Shown here piece by piece: positions 55,828-64,000 of a stretch of DNA of 64,000 nucleotides; the first letter of the stretch is position 1; each line of letters opens with the position of its first letter. The DNA comes from Streptomyces bikiniensis. Lineage in GTDB: Bacteria > Actinomycetota > Actinomycetes > Streptomycetales > Streptomycetaceae. The notes beneath the pieces are model-generated. The model did no database searches. It had not been told where the DNA came from and saw only the letters and a program-made list of their open reading frames with translations. The DNA is taken from contig JNWL01000020.1 in the NCBI GenBank assembly GCA_000716465.1, positions 1-64,000 on the forward strand, in the 5' to 3' direction. Both the position numbers and the translations under genes were made by a program.

Positions 55828-57120
55828 CTACTGGTTGAGGCGCTCGGCGATGACCTTGTCGGCCTCTTCGCCGGCCTTCTTCGGGTCCTCGCCCTTCAGG
55901 ACCTTGGTCATGTAGCCCTTGATCGGGTTGGGCTCGGTCTCGACGTTGGCCCAGCCCTCGGTGATCGGGGTGATCCGGCCGCTGCTCGCGGACTTCACCA
56001 TCGCCTCGGCGAAGGAGCCGGCCTCCGGCTGGACCTGCGCGGACGGGTCGTTCGGGACGATGCCGCCCTTGACGGCGGTGCCGTAGGACTGCATGCCCTT
56101 CTTGCTGGTGGCGAGGGCCAGCCACTCCTTCGCGAGGTCCTTGTTCTGCGAACGCTCGGCGATGGCGAGGTTGGAGCCGCCGAAGAAGACGGAGCCCGGC
56201 TTGTCGGCGGTCTTGCCCGGGATCGGGAAGTAGCCGAAGTCGGCGGTCTTGCCGGCCTTCTTGATGGCGTCGATCGCGCCGCCGGCCTCCCAGCCGAGGC
56301 CGATCCAGGACGCCACGCCGCCCTTGGGGACGATGTCGGTGGACTGCTGCGGGGTCGCCTCGTCCTTGTCCTTCGGAGCGGAGGAGAAGGACTGCAGCTC
56401 CTTGTAGAAGTTGATGGCCGAGGCGGCCTCCGCGGTGCCCAGACCGCCCTTCCACTTGTCGCCGTCCTTGGTGGCGAGGTCGCCGCCCTCGTCCCACAGG
56501 AAGCCGGCGAAGACGTACCAGCTCTGGCCGGGCAGGTAGATCGGCTGCGACTTCGGGTCGGCGGCCTTGAGCTTCTTCAGGCCCTCGATCCACTCGGCGC
56601 GGGTCTTCGGCGGGGTGACGCCGGCCTTCTTGAAGGCGGCCTTGTCGTAGATGACGGCGCGGTTGGCGGCCCACCACGGAGCGGCGTAGAGCTTGCCCTC
56701 CAGCTCGGCCGAGGGCTTGATGCCCTCGCTCCAGTTGGCGTAGCCGAACTTGTCCTTGTCACCGGTGAGGTCGGCGAGACCGCCGGAGGCGGCGTAGCCC
56801 GTGGTCTGGGTGTTGCCGATCTCCAGGACGTCCGGCGGGGTGTTCTCGGAGAGCGCCGTGGTGACCTTGGTCTGGATGTCGGTCCACTGCTGCGTCTCGA
56901 CCTTGACCTTGACACCGGGGTGCGAGGCCTCGAACTCCTTGTTGATCCCGTCGATCCACTCCTGGGGAGCGGAACCGTCCATGACCCAGACGGTCAGGGT
57001 CTTGTTGCCCCCGGCCGTGCCCTTGTCGCCGTCCTTGGCCTTGTCGCTGTCGGAACCACATGCAGCGATGGAGACCATCATGCCCGCGACGCCGATCGCC
57101 GCGATGAGCTTGCGCTTCAC
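55828..57120 (-). CDS. dasA: Chitobiose-binding lipoprotein DasA
   Basis: A 430-residue solute-binding lipoprotein (SBP_bac_1). The signal ends in lipobox SIAAC (Cys21), followed by TLTVWVMDGSAPQEW and a long binding domain. The GTG at 57120 has GAGGAGG upstream and is preferred over the longer open frame. Two dre sites lie at 57213-57248, so DasR represses it. Binds N,N'-diacetylchitobiose by homology to S. coelicolor DasA. Confidence 0.95.
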   Translation of the reverse strand: MKRKLIAAIGVAGMMVSIAACGSDSDKAKDGDKGTAGGNKTLTVWVMDGSAPQEWIDGINKEFEASHPGVKVKVETQQWTDIQTKVTTALSENTPPDVLEIGNTQTTGYAASGGLADLTGDKDKFGYANWSEGIKPSAELEGKLYAAPWWAANRAVIYDKAAFKKAGVTPPKTRAEWIEGLKKLKAADPKSQPIYLPGQSWYVFAGFLWDEGGDLATKDGDKWKGGLGTAEAASAINFYKELQSFSSAPKDKDEATPQQSTDIVPKGGVASWIGLGWEAGGAIDAIKKAGKTADFGYFPIPGKTADKPGSVFFGGSNLAIAERSQNKDLAKEWLALATSKKGMQSYGTAVKGGIVPNDPSAQVQPEAGSFAEAMVKSASSGRITPITEGWANVETEPNPIKGYMTKVLKGEDPKKAGEEADKVIAERLNQ

Positions 57121-57212
57121 GCCACCCTCCTCAGGGATGCCTGCAACCCCCCTGCCCACCGCGCGAAGACATACGTCGGGTCATGCTCGTGGGACTGGGA
57201 CCTGGTCTTTAA

Positions 57213-57224
57213 TGGTTTAGACCA
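57213..57224 (-). promoter_or_regulatory. DasR operator dre1 (dasA)
   Basis: TGGTTTAGACCA, 93 nt upstream of dasA, overlapping the longer inverted repeat CTGGTCT-N10-AGACCAG (57202-57225). Confidence 0.85.
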
Positions 57225-57236
57225 GTACCCGGAGCT

Positions 57237-57248
57237 TGGCCTAGACCT
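57237..57248 (-). promoter_or_regulatory. DasR operator dre2 (dasA)
   Basis: TGGCCTAGACCT, 24 bp centre-to-centre from dre1. One arm is imperfect, so it is probably a weaker site. Confidence 0.7.
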
Positions 57249-57434
57249 TTTTGGGTGTCAAGAGTGCGCAAGACGGGTAAGGGCGTCCGTTATCGGACCG
57301 ACACCTGGTCCACACCCGGCCACGAGCGCAGGAATCGCGCCACTCGCCACCCTCCGGAACGCGCCGCACCCACCCCGGCGGACCGGAGGCTCCCTCCCGC
57401 CCCGCCGGAAGAAGCCTCTCACCTCTCGCCGGAA

Positions 57435-57446
57435 TGGCCTAGACCA
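57435..57446 (+). promoter_or_regulatory. DasR operator (dasR promoter, autoregulation)
   Basis: TGGCCTAGACCA, symmetric core, about 190 nt before the dasR start. Indicates that dasR autoregulates. The rest of the 514-bp dasA-dasR gap shows no gene. Confidence 0.8.
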
Positions 57447-57469
57447 ACGGGGGATATCACGGTGTATAA

Positions 57470-58399
<930 letters not shown>

Positions 58400-58418
58400 G
58401 CGCCCGCGAGGCGCCTCC

Positions 58419-58459
58419 CGGAACGGCCGCACCCCCTCCCGGCGGGTGCGGCCGTTCCG
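58419..58459 (+). terminator. dasR terminator
   Basis: A perfect 16-bp stem (58419-58434 with 58444-58459, 9-nt loop) followed by TGTTT, 20 nt after the stop. Confidence 0.88.
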
Positions 58460-58624
58460 TGTTTCCGGGAATGTCGTATTACCGCCGCGGGGTGCCGCCG
58501 GCGATCGAAGAAGGCCGCTTCCGACAAAACACATCCGTTATGCGGACGGGGGTTCCATGAAGCGGACGCGTCCCCTAGATTTCCCCAGCATTACCGAGGT
58601 GATCAGCGAGGGGACGGAATCGCC

Positions 58625-58879
58625 ATGTCAGAAGCGGCACAAGGGAAACAACCGACCATCACCCCCCTGCGGGTGGTGATCGCGCTCTGTCTCGTCGCCC
58701 CGTTCGTGGCGATGCTCTGGGTGAGCTCCTACGCGAAGGTCGAACCCCTCTTCGCCGGCATCCCCTTCTTCTACTGGTACCAGATGCTCTGGGTGCTGGT
58801 CTCCACCCTGCTCACCATGGTCGCGTACAAGCTGTGGCAGCGGGACCAGCGCGCCCGCAAGGGGGGTGACGCGCGATGA
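58625..58879 (+). CDS. DUF3311 small membrane protein
   Basis: An 84-residue membrane protein with two hydrophobic segments (VVIALCLVAPFVAMLWV and YWYQMLWVLVSTLLTMV), the DUF3311 pattern. It overlaps (ATGA) the solute symporter gene, and such small proteins are usually its partner subunit. Confidence 0.88.
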   Translation: MSEAAQGKQPTITPLRVVIALCLVAPFVAMLWVSSYAKVEPLFAGIPFFYWYQMLWVLVSTLLTMVAYKLWQRDQRARKGGDAR

Positions 58880-60501
58880 AGGACGGCGTGAACGGCGTGG
58901 CACTCGCCGTCTTCATCTTCTTCTTCCTGGCCGTCACGGTCATGGGCTTCCTCGCCTCGCGCTGGCGCAGGGCCGAGAACGAGCACAGCCTCGACGAGTG
59001 GGGCCTCGGCGGCCGGTCCTTCGGCACCTGGGTGACCTGGTTCCTGCTCGGCGGCGACCTCTACACCGCGTACACCTTCGTCGCCGTCCCGGCGGCCATC
59101 TACGCGGCGGGCGCGGCCGGCTTCTTCGCCGTCCCGTACACGATCCTGGTCTACCCGCTGATCTTCACCTTCCTGCCCCGCCTGTGGTCGGTCTCGCACA
59201 AACACGGATACGTGACCACCTCCGACTTCGTCCGGGGCCGCTTCGGCTCGAAGGGCCTGTCGCTGGCGGTGGCGCTCACCGGCATCCTCGCCACCATGCC
59301 GTACATCGCGCTCCAGCTGGTCGGCATCCAGGCCGTCCTGGACGTGATGGGCGTCGGCGGCGGCGAGAACACCCACTGGTTCGTCAAGGACCTGCCGCTG
59401 CTCATCGCCTTCGGCGTCCTCGCGGCCTACACGTACTCCTCGGGCCTGCGCGCCCCCGCGCTCATCGCCTTCGTCAAGGACACCCTGATCTACGTCGTCA
59501 TCGCGGTGGCGATCATCTACATCCCGATCAAGCTGGGCGGCTTCGACGAGATCTTCAGCAAGGCGGGCGAGGCCTTCGCGCAGACCAACCCGGCGACCGA
59601 CAAGCCGCGCGGCGCGCTCGTCCCCGGCGAGGCCGGGCAGTGGACGTACGCGACGCTCGCGCTCGGCTCCGCGCTCGCGCTCTTCATGTACCCGCACTCC
59701 ATCACGGCGACCCTGTCGTCCCGGAGCCGCGAGGTCATCCGCCGCAACACCACGATCCTGCCGCTGTACTCGCTGATGCTGGGCCTGCTGGCGCTACTGG
59801 GCTTCATGGCGATCGCCGCCGGGATCCAGGTGAAGAACGGCCAGCTCGCCATCCCGCAGCTCTTCGAGACCATGTTCCCCGACTGGTTCGCGGGCGTCGC
59901 GTTCGCCGCGATCGGCATCGGCGCGCTCGTCCCGGCCGCGATCATGTCCATCGCCGCCGCCAACCTCTTCACGAGGAACATCTACAAGGACTTCATCAGG
60001 AAGGACGCGACCCCGGCGCAGGAGACCAAGGTCTCCAAGATCGTCTCGCTCCTGGTGAAGGTCGGCGCGCTCGCCTTCGTCCTCACCATGGACAAGACGG
60101 TCGCGATCAACTTCCAGCTCCTCGGCGGCATCTGGATCCTGCAGACCTTCCCGGCCCTGGTCGGCGGCCTGTTCACCCGCTGGTTCCACCGCTGGGCGCT
60201 GCTCGCAGGCTGGGCCGTCGGCATGGTGTACGGCACGGTCGCCGCGTACGGCGTCGCCAGTCCGACCCAGAAGCACTTCGGCGGCTCCTCCGCCGAGATC
60301 CCGGGCATCGGCGAGATCGGCTACATCGGTCTCACCGCCTTCGTCCTCAACGTCCTGGTCACCGTGGTCCTCACCTTCGTCCTCAAGGCCGTCAAGGCCC
60401 CCGAGGGCGTCGACGAGACCTCTCCGTCGGACTACACGGCCGACGCCGGCGACCCGGGCGTCCAGGTCGAGATGGAGAAGGCCACCGCGCCCACGCACTG
60501 A
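58876..60501 (+). CDS. Sodium:solute symporter (MctP-like)
   Basis: A 541-residue SSS-family transporter with about 13 helices. It has the Na+-site-like SEHSLDEWGLGGRSFG-type N-terminal region and GYVTTSDFVRGRFGSKGL, resembling monocarboxylate permease MctP. Substrate is inferred (short-chain organic acids) rather than shown. A terminator follows the stop. Translationally coupled with the DUF3311 gene. Confidence 0.88.
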   Translation: MKDGVNGVALAVFIFFFLAVTVMGFLASRWRRAENEHSLDEWGLGGRSFGTWVTWFLLGGDLYTAYTFVAVPAAIYAAGAAGFFAVPYTILVYPLIFTFLPRLWSVSHKHGYVTTSDFVRGRFGSKGLSLAVALTGILATMPYIALQLVGIQAVLDVMGVGGGENTHWFVKDLPLLIAFGVLAAYTYSSGLRAPALIAFVKDTLIYVVIAVAIIYIPIKLGGFDEIFSKAGEAFAQTNPATDKPRGALVPGEAGQWTYATLALGSALALFMYPHSITATLSSRSREVIRRNTTILPLYSLMLGLLALLGFMAIAAGIQVKNGQLAIPQLFETMFPDWFAGVAFAAIGIGALVPAAIMSIAAANLFTRNIYKDFIRKDATPAQETKVSKIVSLLVKVGALAFVLTMDKTVAINFQLLGGIWILQTFPALVGGLFTRWFHRWALLAGWAVGMVYGTVAAYGVASPTQKHFGGSSAEIPGIGEIGYIGLTAFVLNVLVTVVLTFVLKAVKAPEGVDETSPSDYTADAGDPGVQVEMEKATAPTH

Positions 60502-60517
60502 CGCCACCGGCACGGAA

Positions 60518-60553
60518 GGGGCCCGGGACCTCCGCGAGGAGGCCCCGGGCCCC
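60518..60553 (+). terminator. Symporter operon terminator
   Basis: A 16-bp stem (60518-60533 with 60538-60553, loop GCGA) with one mismatch, 17 nt after the stop. Confidence 0.85.
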
Positions 60554-60582
60554 GGCGCGTTCCCGGCGGGCACACTTCCCCC

Positions 60583-61092
60583 ATGGACTTCACGATCAGG
60601 GCGGTACGGCCCGGGGAGTACGAAGTGCTCGGCGAGCTCACCGGACGCGCCTATCTGGACGACGGGCTGCTGGCGTACGGGACGGAGGACTCCTATCTGG
60701 AGGTGCTGCGGGACACGGCGCGGCGGGCCCGCGAGAGCGAGGTCCTCGTCGCGGAGGACGCCCGGGACGCGGCGGGCCGGATCGTCGGCGGCGTGACCTT
60801 CGCCCGGGGCGGCACCCCGTGGGCCGACATCGCCGTGCCCGGCGAGGCCGAGTTCCGGATGCTCGCGGTCGCCCGGGAGGCCCGGGGCCGGGGCATCGGG
60901 GAGGCGCTCGTACGGGCCTGCGTCGACCGGGCGCGGGCCCTGCCGGGGTGCGCCCGGATCGTGCTCTCGACGGGCGCCGGGATGGTCGCGGCGCACCGGA
61001 TCTACGAGCGGACGGGCTTCGTCCGCACCCAGCACCGGGACTGGGAGCCGATCCCCGATCACTCTCTGCGCACCTACTCCCTGGACTTCTGA
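60583..61092 (+). CDS. GNAT-family N-acetyltransferase
   Basis: A 169-residue acetyltransferase. The acetyl-CoA loop is VAREARGRGIGEALV, followed by IYERTGFVRTQH. Substrate unknown. CACACT ends 6 nt before the ATG and no ribosome binding site exists, which suggests a leaderless mRNA. Confidence 0.88.
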   Translation: MDFTIRAVRPGEYEVLGELTGRAYLDDGLLAYGTEDSYLEVLRDTARRARESEVLVAEDARDAAGRIVGGVTFARGGTPWADIAVPGEAEFRMLAVAREARGRGIGEALVRACVDRARALPGCARIVLSTGAGMVAAHRIYERTGFVRTQHRDWEPIPDHSLRTYSLDF

Positions 61093-61115
61093 GCCCAAGT
61101 CCCGTCCAGGGGACG

Positions 61116-61163
61116 ACACAACATGTGGGGGGTGCCACGAGCGGCGCCCCCCACATGTATGCT
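61116..61163 (+). promoter_or_regulatory. nrdAB promoter with paired candidate NrdR boxes
   Basis: ACATGT occurs at 61121-61126 and 61153-61158, centres 32 bp apart, inside a 12-bp inverted repeat (61121-61132 with 61147-61158). NrdR boxes normally come in pairs about three helical turns apart. TATGCT at 61158-61163 is a plausible -10 for a start near 61170. The same repeat could instead be a terminator of the acetyltransferase gene. Confidence 0.55.
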
Positions 61164-61170
61164 CGTCCTC

Positions 61171-61270
61171 GCTGTCGACGCAGGGGAATCCGGCGCGAAT
61201 CCGGAACTGTCCCGCAACGGTGTACTTCGTGCGGTTTCGTCCGAGGTGAGTCCGAGCACCTGCCGACAGC
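61171..61270 (+). ncRNA. Cobalamin (B12) riboswitch
   Basis: The closing stem pairs GCTGTCG (61171-61177) with CGACAGC (61264-61270). Inside are the conserved GGAATCCGG and CCCGCAACGG elements, and the B12 box AGTCCGAGCACCTGCC at 61249-61264. It precedes nrdA by about 140 nt, so high B12, which fuels the class II reductase, should switch off this class Ia operon. The expression platform was not resolved. Confidence 0.92.
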
Positions 61271-61411
61271 GCGCCCGGTCCTTCCGTTCCGGGTGCCACA
61301 GACGTCCGGGCCTCGCGGAGTGGGCCGGTGGACGCGGTGCGTCGTGCGTGGACGCCCGCCCGTCCGCCTGTCCCCGCCGAGGCCCCGAGCCGAGCGAGGG
61401 AGAGCCCCCAC

Positions 61412-63787
61412 GTGACCATCGCGCCCGCCGATCCGGCTTCGGCCGAGGCTTCCGCGGTCGAGAGCGACGGCCCCGGGACCGTACTGCTGCGGACCCTGAC
61501 CGACCTCACCGCCGATCTCCCCGACACCGACCCCGGCCGGGTCGCCGCCGCCGCGCTCCGCGGCCGCAGCGCCGCCGCGGACGAGGCGGAGCTGCGCGAG
61601 CTGGCCACCGAGGCGGCCGCCGGCCTGATCGCCGAGGACCCGGCGTACTCCCGGCTCGCCGCCCGGCTCCTCACGATCACCATCGCGGACGAGGCCGCCT
61701 CCCAGGGCTCGGTGAACTTCTCCTCCTCGGTGGCCGTCGGCCACCGCGAGGGCCTGATCGCCGACCGCACCGCCGAGTTCGTGGCGCTGCACGCCGACCG
61801 CCTCGACGCCGTGATCGACCGCGCCGGCGACGACCGCTTCGGCTACTTCGGCCTGCGCACCCTCTACTCGCGCTACCTGCTGCGCCACCCGATCACCCGC
61901 AAGGTGATCGAGACCCCGCAGCACTTCATGCTGCGCGTCGCCTGCGGCCTGGCCGAGGACGAGAGCGTCCGCGCGCTCGACGAGGTGGCCGCGCTGTACG
62001 GCCTGATGAGCCGGCTGGACTACCTGCCGTCCTCCCCCACGCTCTTCAACTCCGGCACCCGCCACCCGCAGATGTCCTCCTGCTACCTCCTGGACTCCCC
62101 GCAGGACGAGCTGGACTCCATCTACGACCGCTACCACCAGGTCGCGCGCCTCTCGAAGCACGCGGGCGGCATCGGCCTCTCGTACTCCCGCATCCGCGCC
62201 CGCGGTTCGCTGATCCGGGGCACCAACGGGCACTCCAACGGCATCGTGCCGTTCCTCAAGACCCTCGACGCCTCCGTCGCCGCCGTGAACCAGGGCGGCC
62301 GCCGCAAGGGCGCCGCCGCCGTCTACCTGGAGACCTGGCACGCGGACATCGAGGAGTTCCTGGAGCTCCGCGACAACACGGGCGAGGACCAGCGCCGCAC
62401 GCACAACCTGAACCTGGCGCACTGGATCCCGGACGAGTTCATGCGCCGCGTGAACGCCAACGCCGAGTGGTCGCTGTTCTCCCCCTCGGACGTGCCCGAG
62501 CTGGTCGACCTGTGGGGCGAGGAGTTCGACGCCGCCTACCGCAGGGCCGAGGCGGCCGGCCTGGCCCGCAAGACGATGCCGGCCCGCGACCTGTACGGCC
62601 GGATGATGCGGACCCTGGCCCAGACCGGCAACGGCTGGATGACCTTTAAGGACGCCTCGAACCGTACGGCCAACCAGACCGCCGAGCCCGGCCACACCGT
62701 CCACTCCTCCAACCTCTGCACGGAGATCCTGGAGGTCACGGACGACGGCGAGACCGCGGTCTGCAACCTGGGCTCGGTCAACCTCGGCGCGTTCGTGGTC
62801 GGTTCGGACATCGACTGGGAGCGTCTGGACGCGACCGTCCGCACGGCCGTGACCTTCCTCGACCGGGTCGTGGACATCAACTTCTACCCGACCGAGCAGG
62901 CGGGCCGCTCCAACTCCCGCTGGCGTCCGGTCGGCCTGGGCGCCATGGGCCTCCAGGACGTCTTCTTCCAGCTGAAGCTGCCCTTCGACTCCCCCGAGGC
63001 GCAGGCGCTCTCCACCCGCATCGCCGAGCGGATCATGCTCGCCGCGTACGAGGCCTCCGCCGACCTGGCCGAGCGCAACGGCCCGCTGCCGGCCTGGGAG
63101 AAGACCCGCGCGGCCCGCGGCGTGCTGCACCCCGACCACTACGACGTCGAGCTGAACTGGCCGGAGCGCTGGACGGCGCTGCGCGAGCGGATCGCCGCCG
63201 TCGGCATGCGCAACAGCCTCCTCCTCGCCATCGCGCCGACCGCGACGATCGCCTCGATCGCCGGCGTGTACGAGTGCATCGAGCCGCAGGTCTCCAACCT
63301 GTTCAAGCGCGAGACGCTGTCGGGCGAGTTCCTCCAGGTCAACTCGTACCTGGTCGACGAGCTGAAGAAGCTCGGCGTGTGGGACGCGCAGACCCGCGAG
63401 GCGCTGCGCGACTCCAACGGCTCGGTGCAGGGCTTCACCTGGGTGCCGGCCGAGGTCCGCGCGCTGTACCGCACGGCCTGGGAGATCCCGCAGCGCGGCC
63501 TGATCGACATGGCCGCCGCCCGCACCCCGTTCCTGGACCAGTCGCAGTCGCTGAACCTGTTCCTGGAGACGCCCACCATCGGCAAGCTGTCGTCGATGTA
63601 CGCGTACGCCTGGAAGCAGGGCCTCAAGACGACGTACTACCTGCGCTCCCGCCCGGCCACCCGGATCGCCCGCGCCGCCCAGGCGTCGACGGCCGCCGCC
63701 GCGCCCATCCCCGTCCAGCAGGTCGCCGACCCCGACGCGGTCGCCTGCTCCCTGGAAAACCCCGAATCCTGCGAGGCCTGCCAGTAA
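61412..63787 (+). CDS. nrdA: Class Ia ribonucleotide reductase large subunit
   Basis: A 791-residue catalytic subunit that reduces NDPs to dNDPs. It has the active-site Cys in SSCYLLDS (about residue 224), NLCTEI (Asn-x-Cys-x-Glu, about 435-438) and the C-terminal redox pair SCEACQ. The N-terminal region (LLRTLTDLTADLPDTD) shows no ATP-cone motif. GTG 61412 is chosen because GAGGGAG sits upstream and homologues begin VTIAP. Its stop overlaps nrdB (TAATG). Confidence 0.95.
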   Translation: MTIAPADPASAEASAVESDGPGTVLLRTLTDLTADLPDTDPGRVAAAALRGRSAAADEAELRELATEAAAGLIAEDPAYSRLAARLLTITIADEAASQGSVNFSSSVAVGHREGLIADRTAEFVALHADRLDAVIDRAGDDRFGYFGLRTLYSRYLLRHPITRKVIETPQHFMLRVACGLAEDESVRALDEVAALYGLMSRLDYLPSSPTLFNSGTRHPQMSSCYLLDSPQDELDSIYDRYHQVARLSKHAGGIGLSYSRIRARGSLIRGTNGHSNGIVPFLKTLDASVAAVNQGGRRKGAAAVYLETWHADIEEFLELRDNTGEDQRRTHNLNLAHWIPDEFMRRVNANAEWSLFSPSDVPELVDLWGEEFDAAYRRAEAAGLARKTMPARDLYGRMMRTLAQTGNGWMTFKDASNRTANQTAEPGHTVHSSNLCTEILEVTDDGETAVCNLGSVNLGAFVVGSDIDWERLDATVRTAVTFLDRVVDINFYPTEQAGRSNSRWRPVGLGAMGLQDVFFQLKLPFDSPEAQALSTRIAERIMLAAYEASADLAERNGPLPAWEKTRAARGVLHPDHYDVELNWPERWTALRERIAAVGMRNSLLLAIAPTATIASIAGVYECIEPQVSNLFKRETLSGEFLQVNSYLVDELKKLGVWDAQTREALRDSNGSVQGFTWVPAEVRALYRTAWEIPQRGLIDMAAARTPFLDQSQSLNLFLETPTIGKLSSMYAYAWKQGLKTTYYLRSRPATRIARAAQASTAAAAPIPVQQVADPDAVACSLENPESCEACQ

Positions 63788-64000
63788 TGTCCACCCCGAA
63801 CACCGAGAAGAACCTGCTCGACCCGGGCTTCGAACTCACCCTCCGTCCCATGCGCTACCCGGACTTCTACGAGCGCTACCGGGACGCCATCAAGAACACC
63901 TGGACCGTCGAGGAGGTCGACCTCCACTCGGACGTCGCCGACCTCGCCAAGCTCACCCCCGGTGAGCAGCACATGATCGGCCGCCTGGTCGCCTTCTTCG
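63787..64000 (+). CDS. nrdB: Class Ia ribonucleotide reductase small subunit, partial
   Basis: The ATG at 63787 overlaps the nrdA stop (TAATG). The 71 visible codons begin STPNTEKNLLDPGFELTLRPMRYP, the usual NrdB start, and continue to the window edge. The diiron/tyrosyl radical residues lie beyond it. It generates the radical for NrdA. Confidence 0.9.
   Translation, partial: MSTPNTEKNLLDPGFELTLRPMRYPDFYERYRDAIKNTWTVEEVDLHSDVADLAKLTPGEQHMIGRLVAFF

Overview
The window is high-GC DNA with GGAGG-type ribosome binding sites, frequent GTG starts and gene content typical of a Streptomyces chromosome: DasR/DasABC, WblE, a SigH-type sigma factor, nickel superoxide dismutase, snapalysin, a SAV_2336-family protein, and a class Ia ribonucleotide reductase behind a cobalamin riboswitch. 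From memory, the gene order follows the SCO5283-SCO5225 stretch of S. coelicolor (two-component pair, 2-oxoglutarate enzyme, malic enzyme, ABC transporter, sodN, sigH, wblE, nagB, das cluster, nrdAB), with insertions. No tRNA, rRNA, CRISPR array or insertion sequence was seen.

Layout. Positions 1-7.1 kb: a spermidine-synthase-like protein, an OmpR-type two-component system whose kinase has a collagen-like N-terminus, and the fused 2-oxoglutarate enzyme (kgd). Positions 7.2-19.3 kb: seven genes, all on the minus strand. In transcription order they are a Trypco1-type protein, a trypsin/VMAP-like protease, a MoxR ATPase, a SAV_2336-like vWA/TPR protein, a 72-residue peptide resembling an FxSxx-type RiPP precursor, an HExxH peptide-hydroxylase-like protein, and a TIR-like/NB-ARC/TPR protein. 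This looks like an NTP-dependent conflict or signalling system joined to a peptide-modification cassette, and it is the most unusual part of the window. Positions 19.4-26.6 kb: DUF6104, DUF4097/PadR, a GH5 hydrolase, a quinone-oxidoreductase-like enzyme and malic enzyme. Positions 27-37 kb: a polar amino acid ABC transporter, a methyltransferase, a CGNR regulator, sodX/sodN, an SMI1/KNR4-like protein, a LysR/snapalysin pair and small enzymes. Positions 37.2-39.8 kb: a Family 2B encapsulin shell gene followed by a polyprenyl synthase, its probable cargo. Positions 40-51 kb: an amidase, a PLP enzyme, an antiporter, an anti-sigma/sigma pair, diacylglycerol kinase, wblE, a PdtaS-like kinase and a TetR/SDR pair. 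Positions 51.3-60.5 kb: the N-acetylglucosamine regulon (nagB, GH3 hexosaminidase, dasC, dasB, dasA, dasR) with four DasR operators, then a DUF3311/solute-symporter pair. Positions 60.6-64 kb: an acetyltransferase, then the nrd promoter with possible NrdR boxes, the cobalamin riboswitch, nrdA and the start of nrdB, which is cut by the window end.

Two themes run through the window. Several intergenic regions carry tandem repeats with strict periods (9, 12, 15, 21 and 26/27 bp). Around ten genes have a TANNNT-like -10 element only 6-7 nt before the start codon, which predicts leaderless mRNAs.
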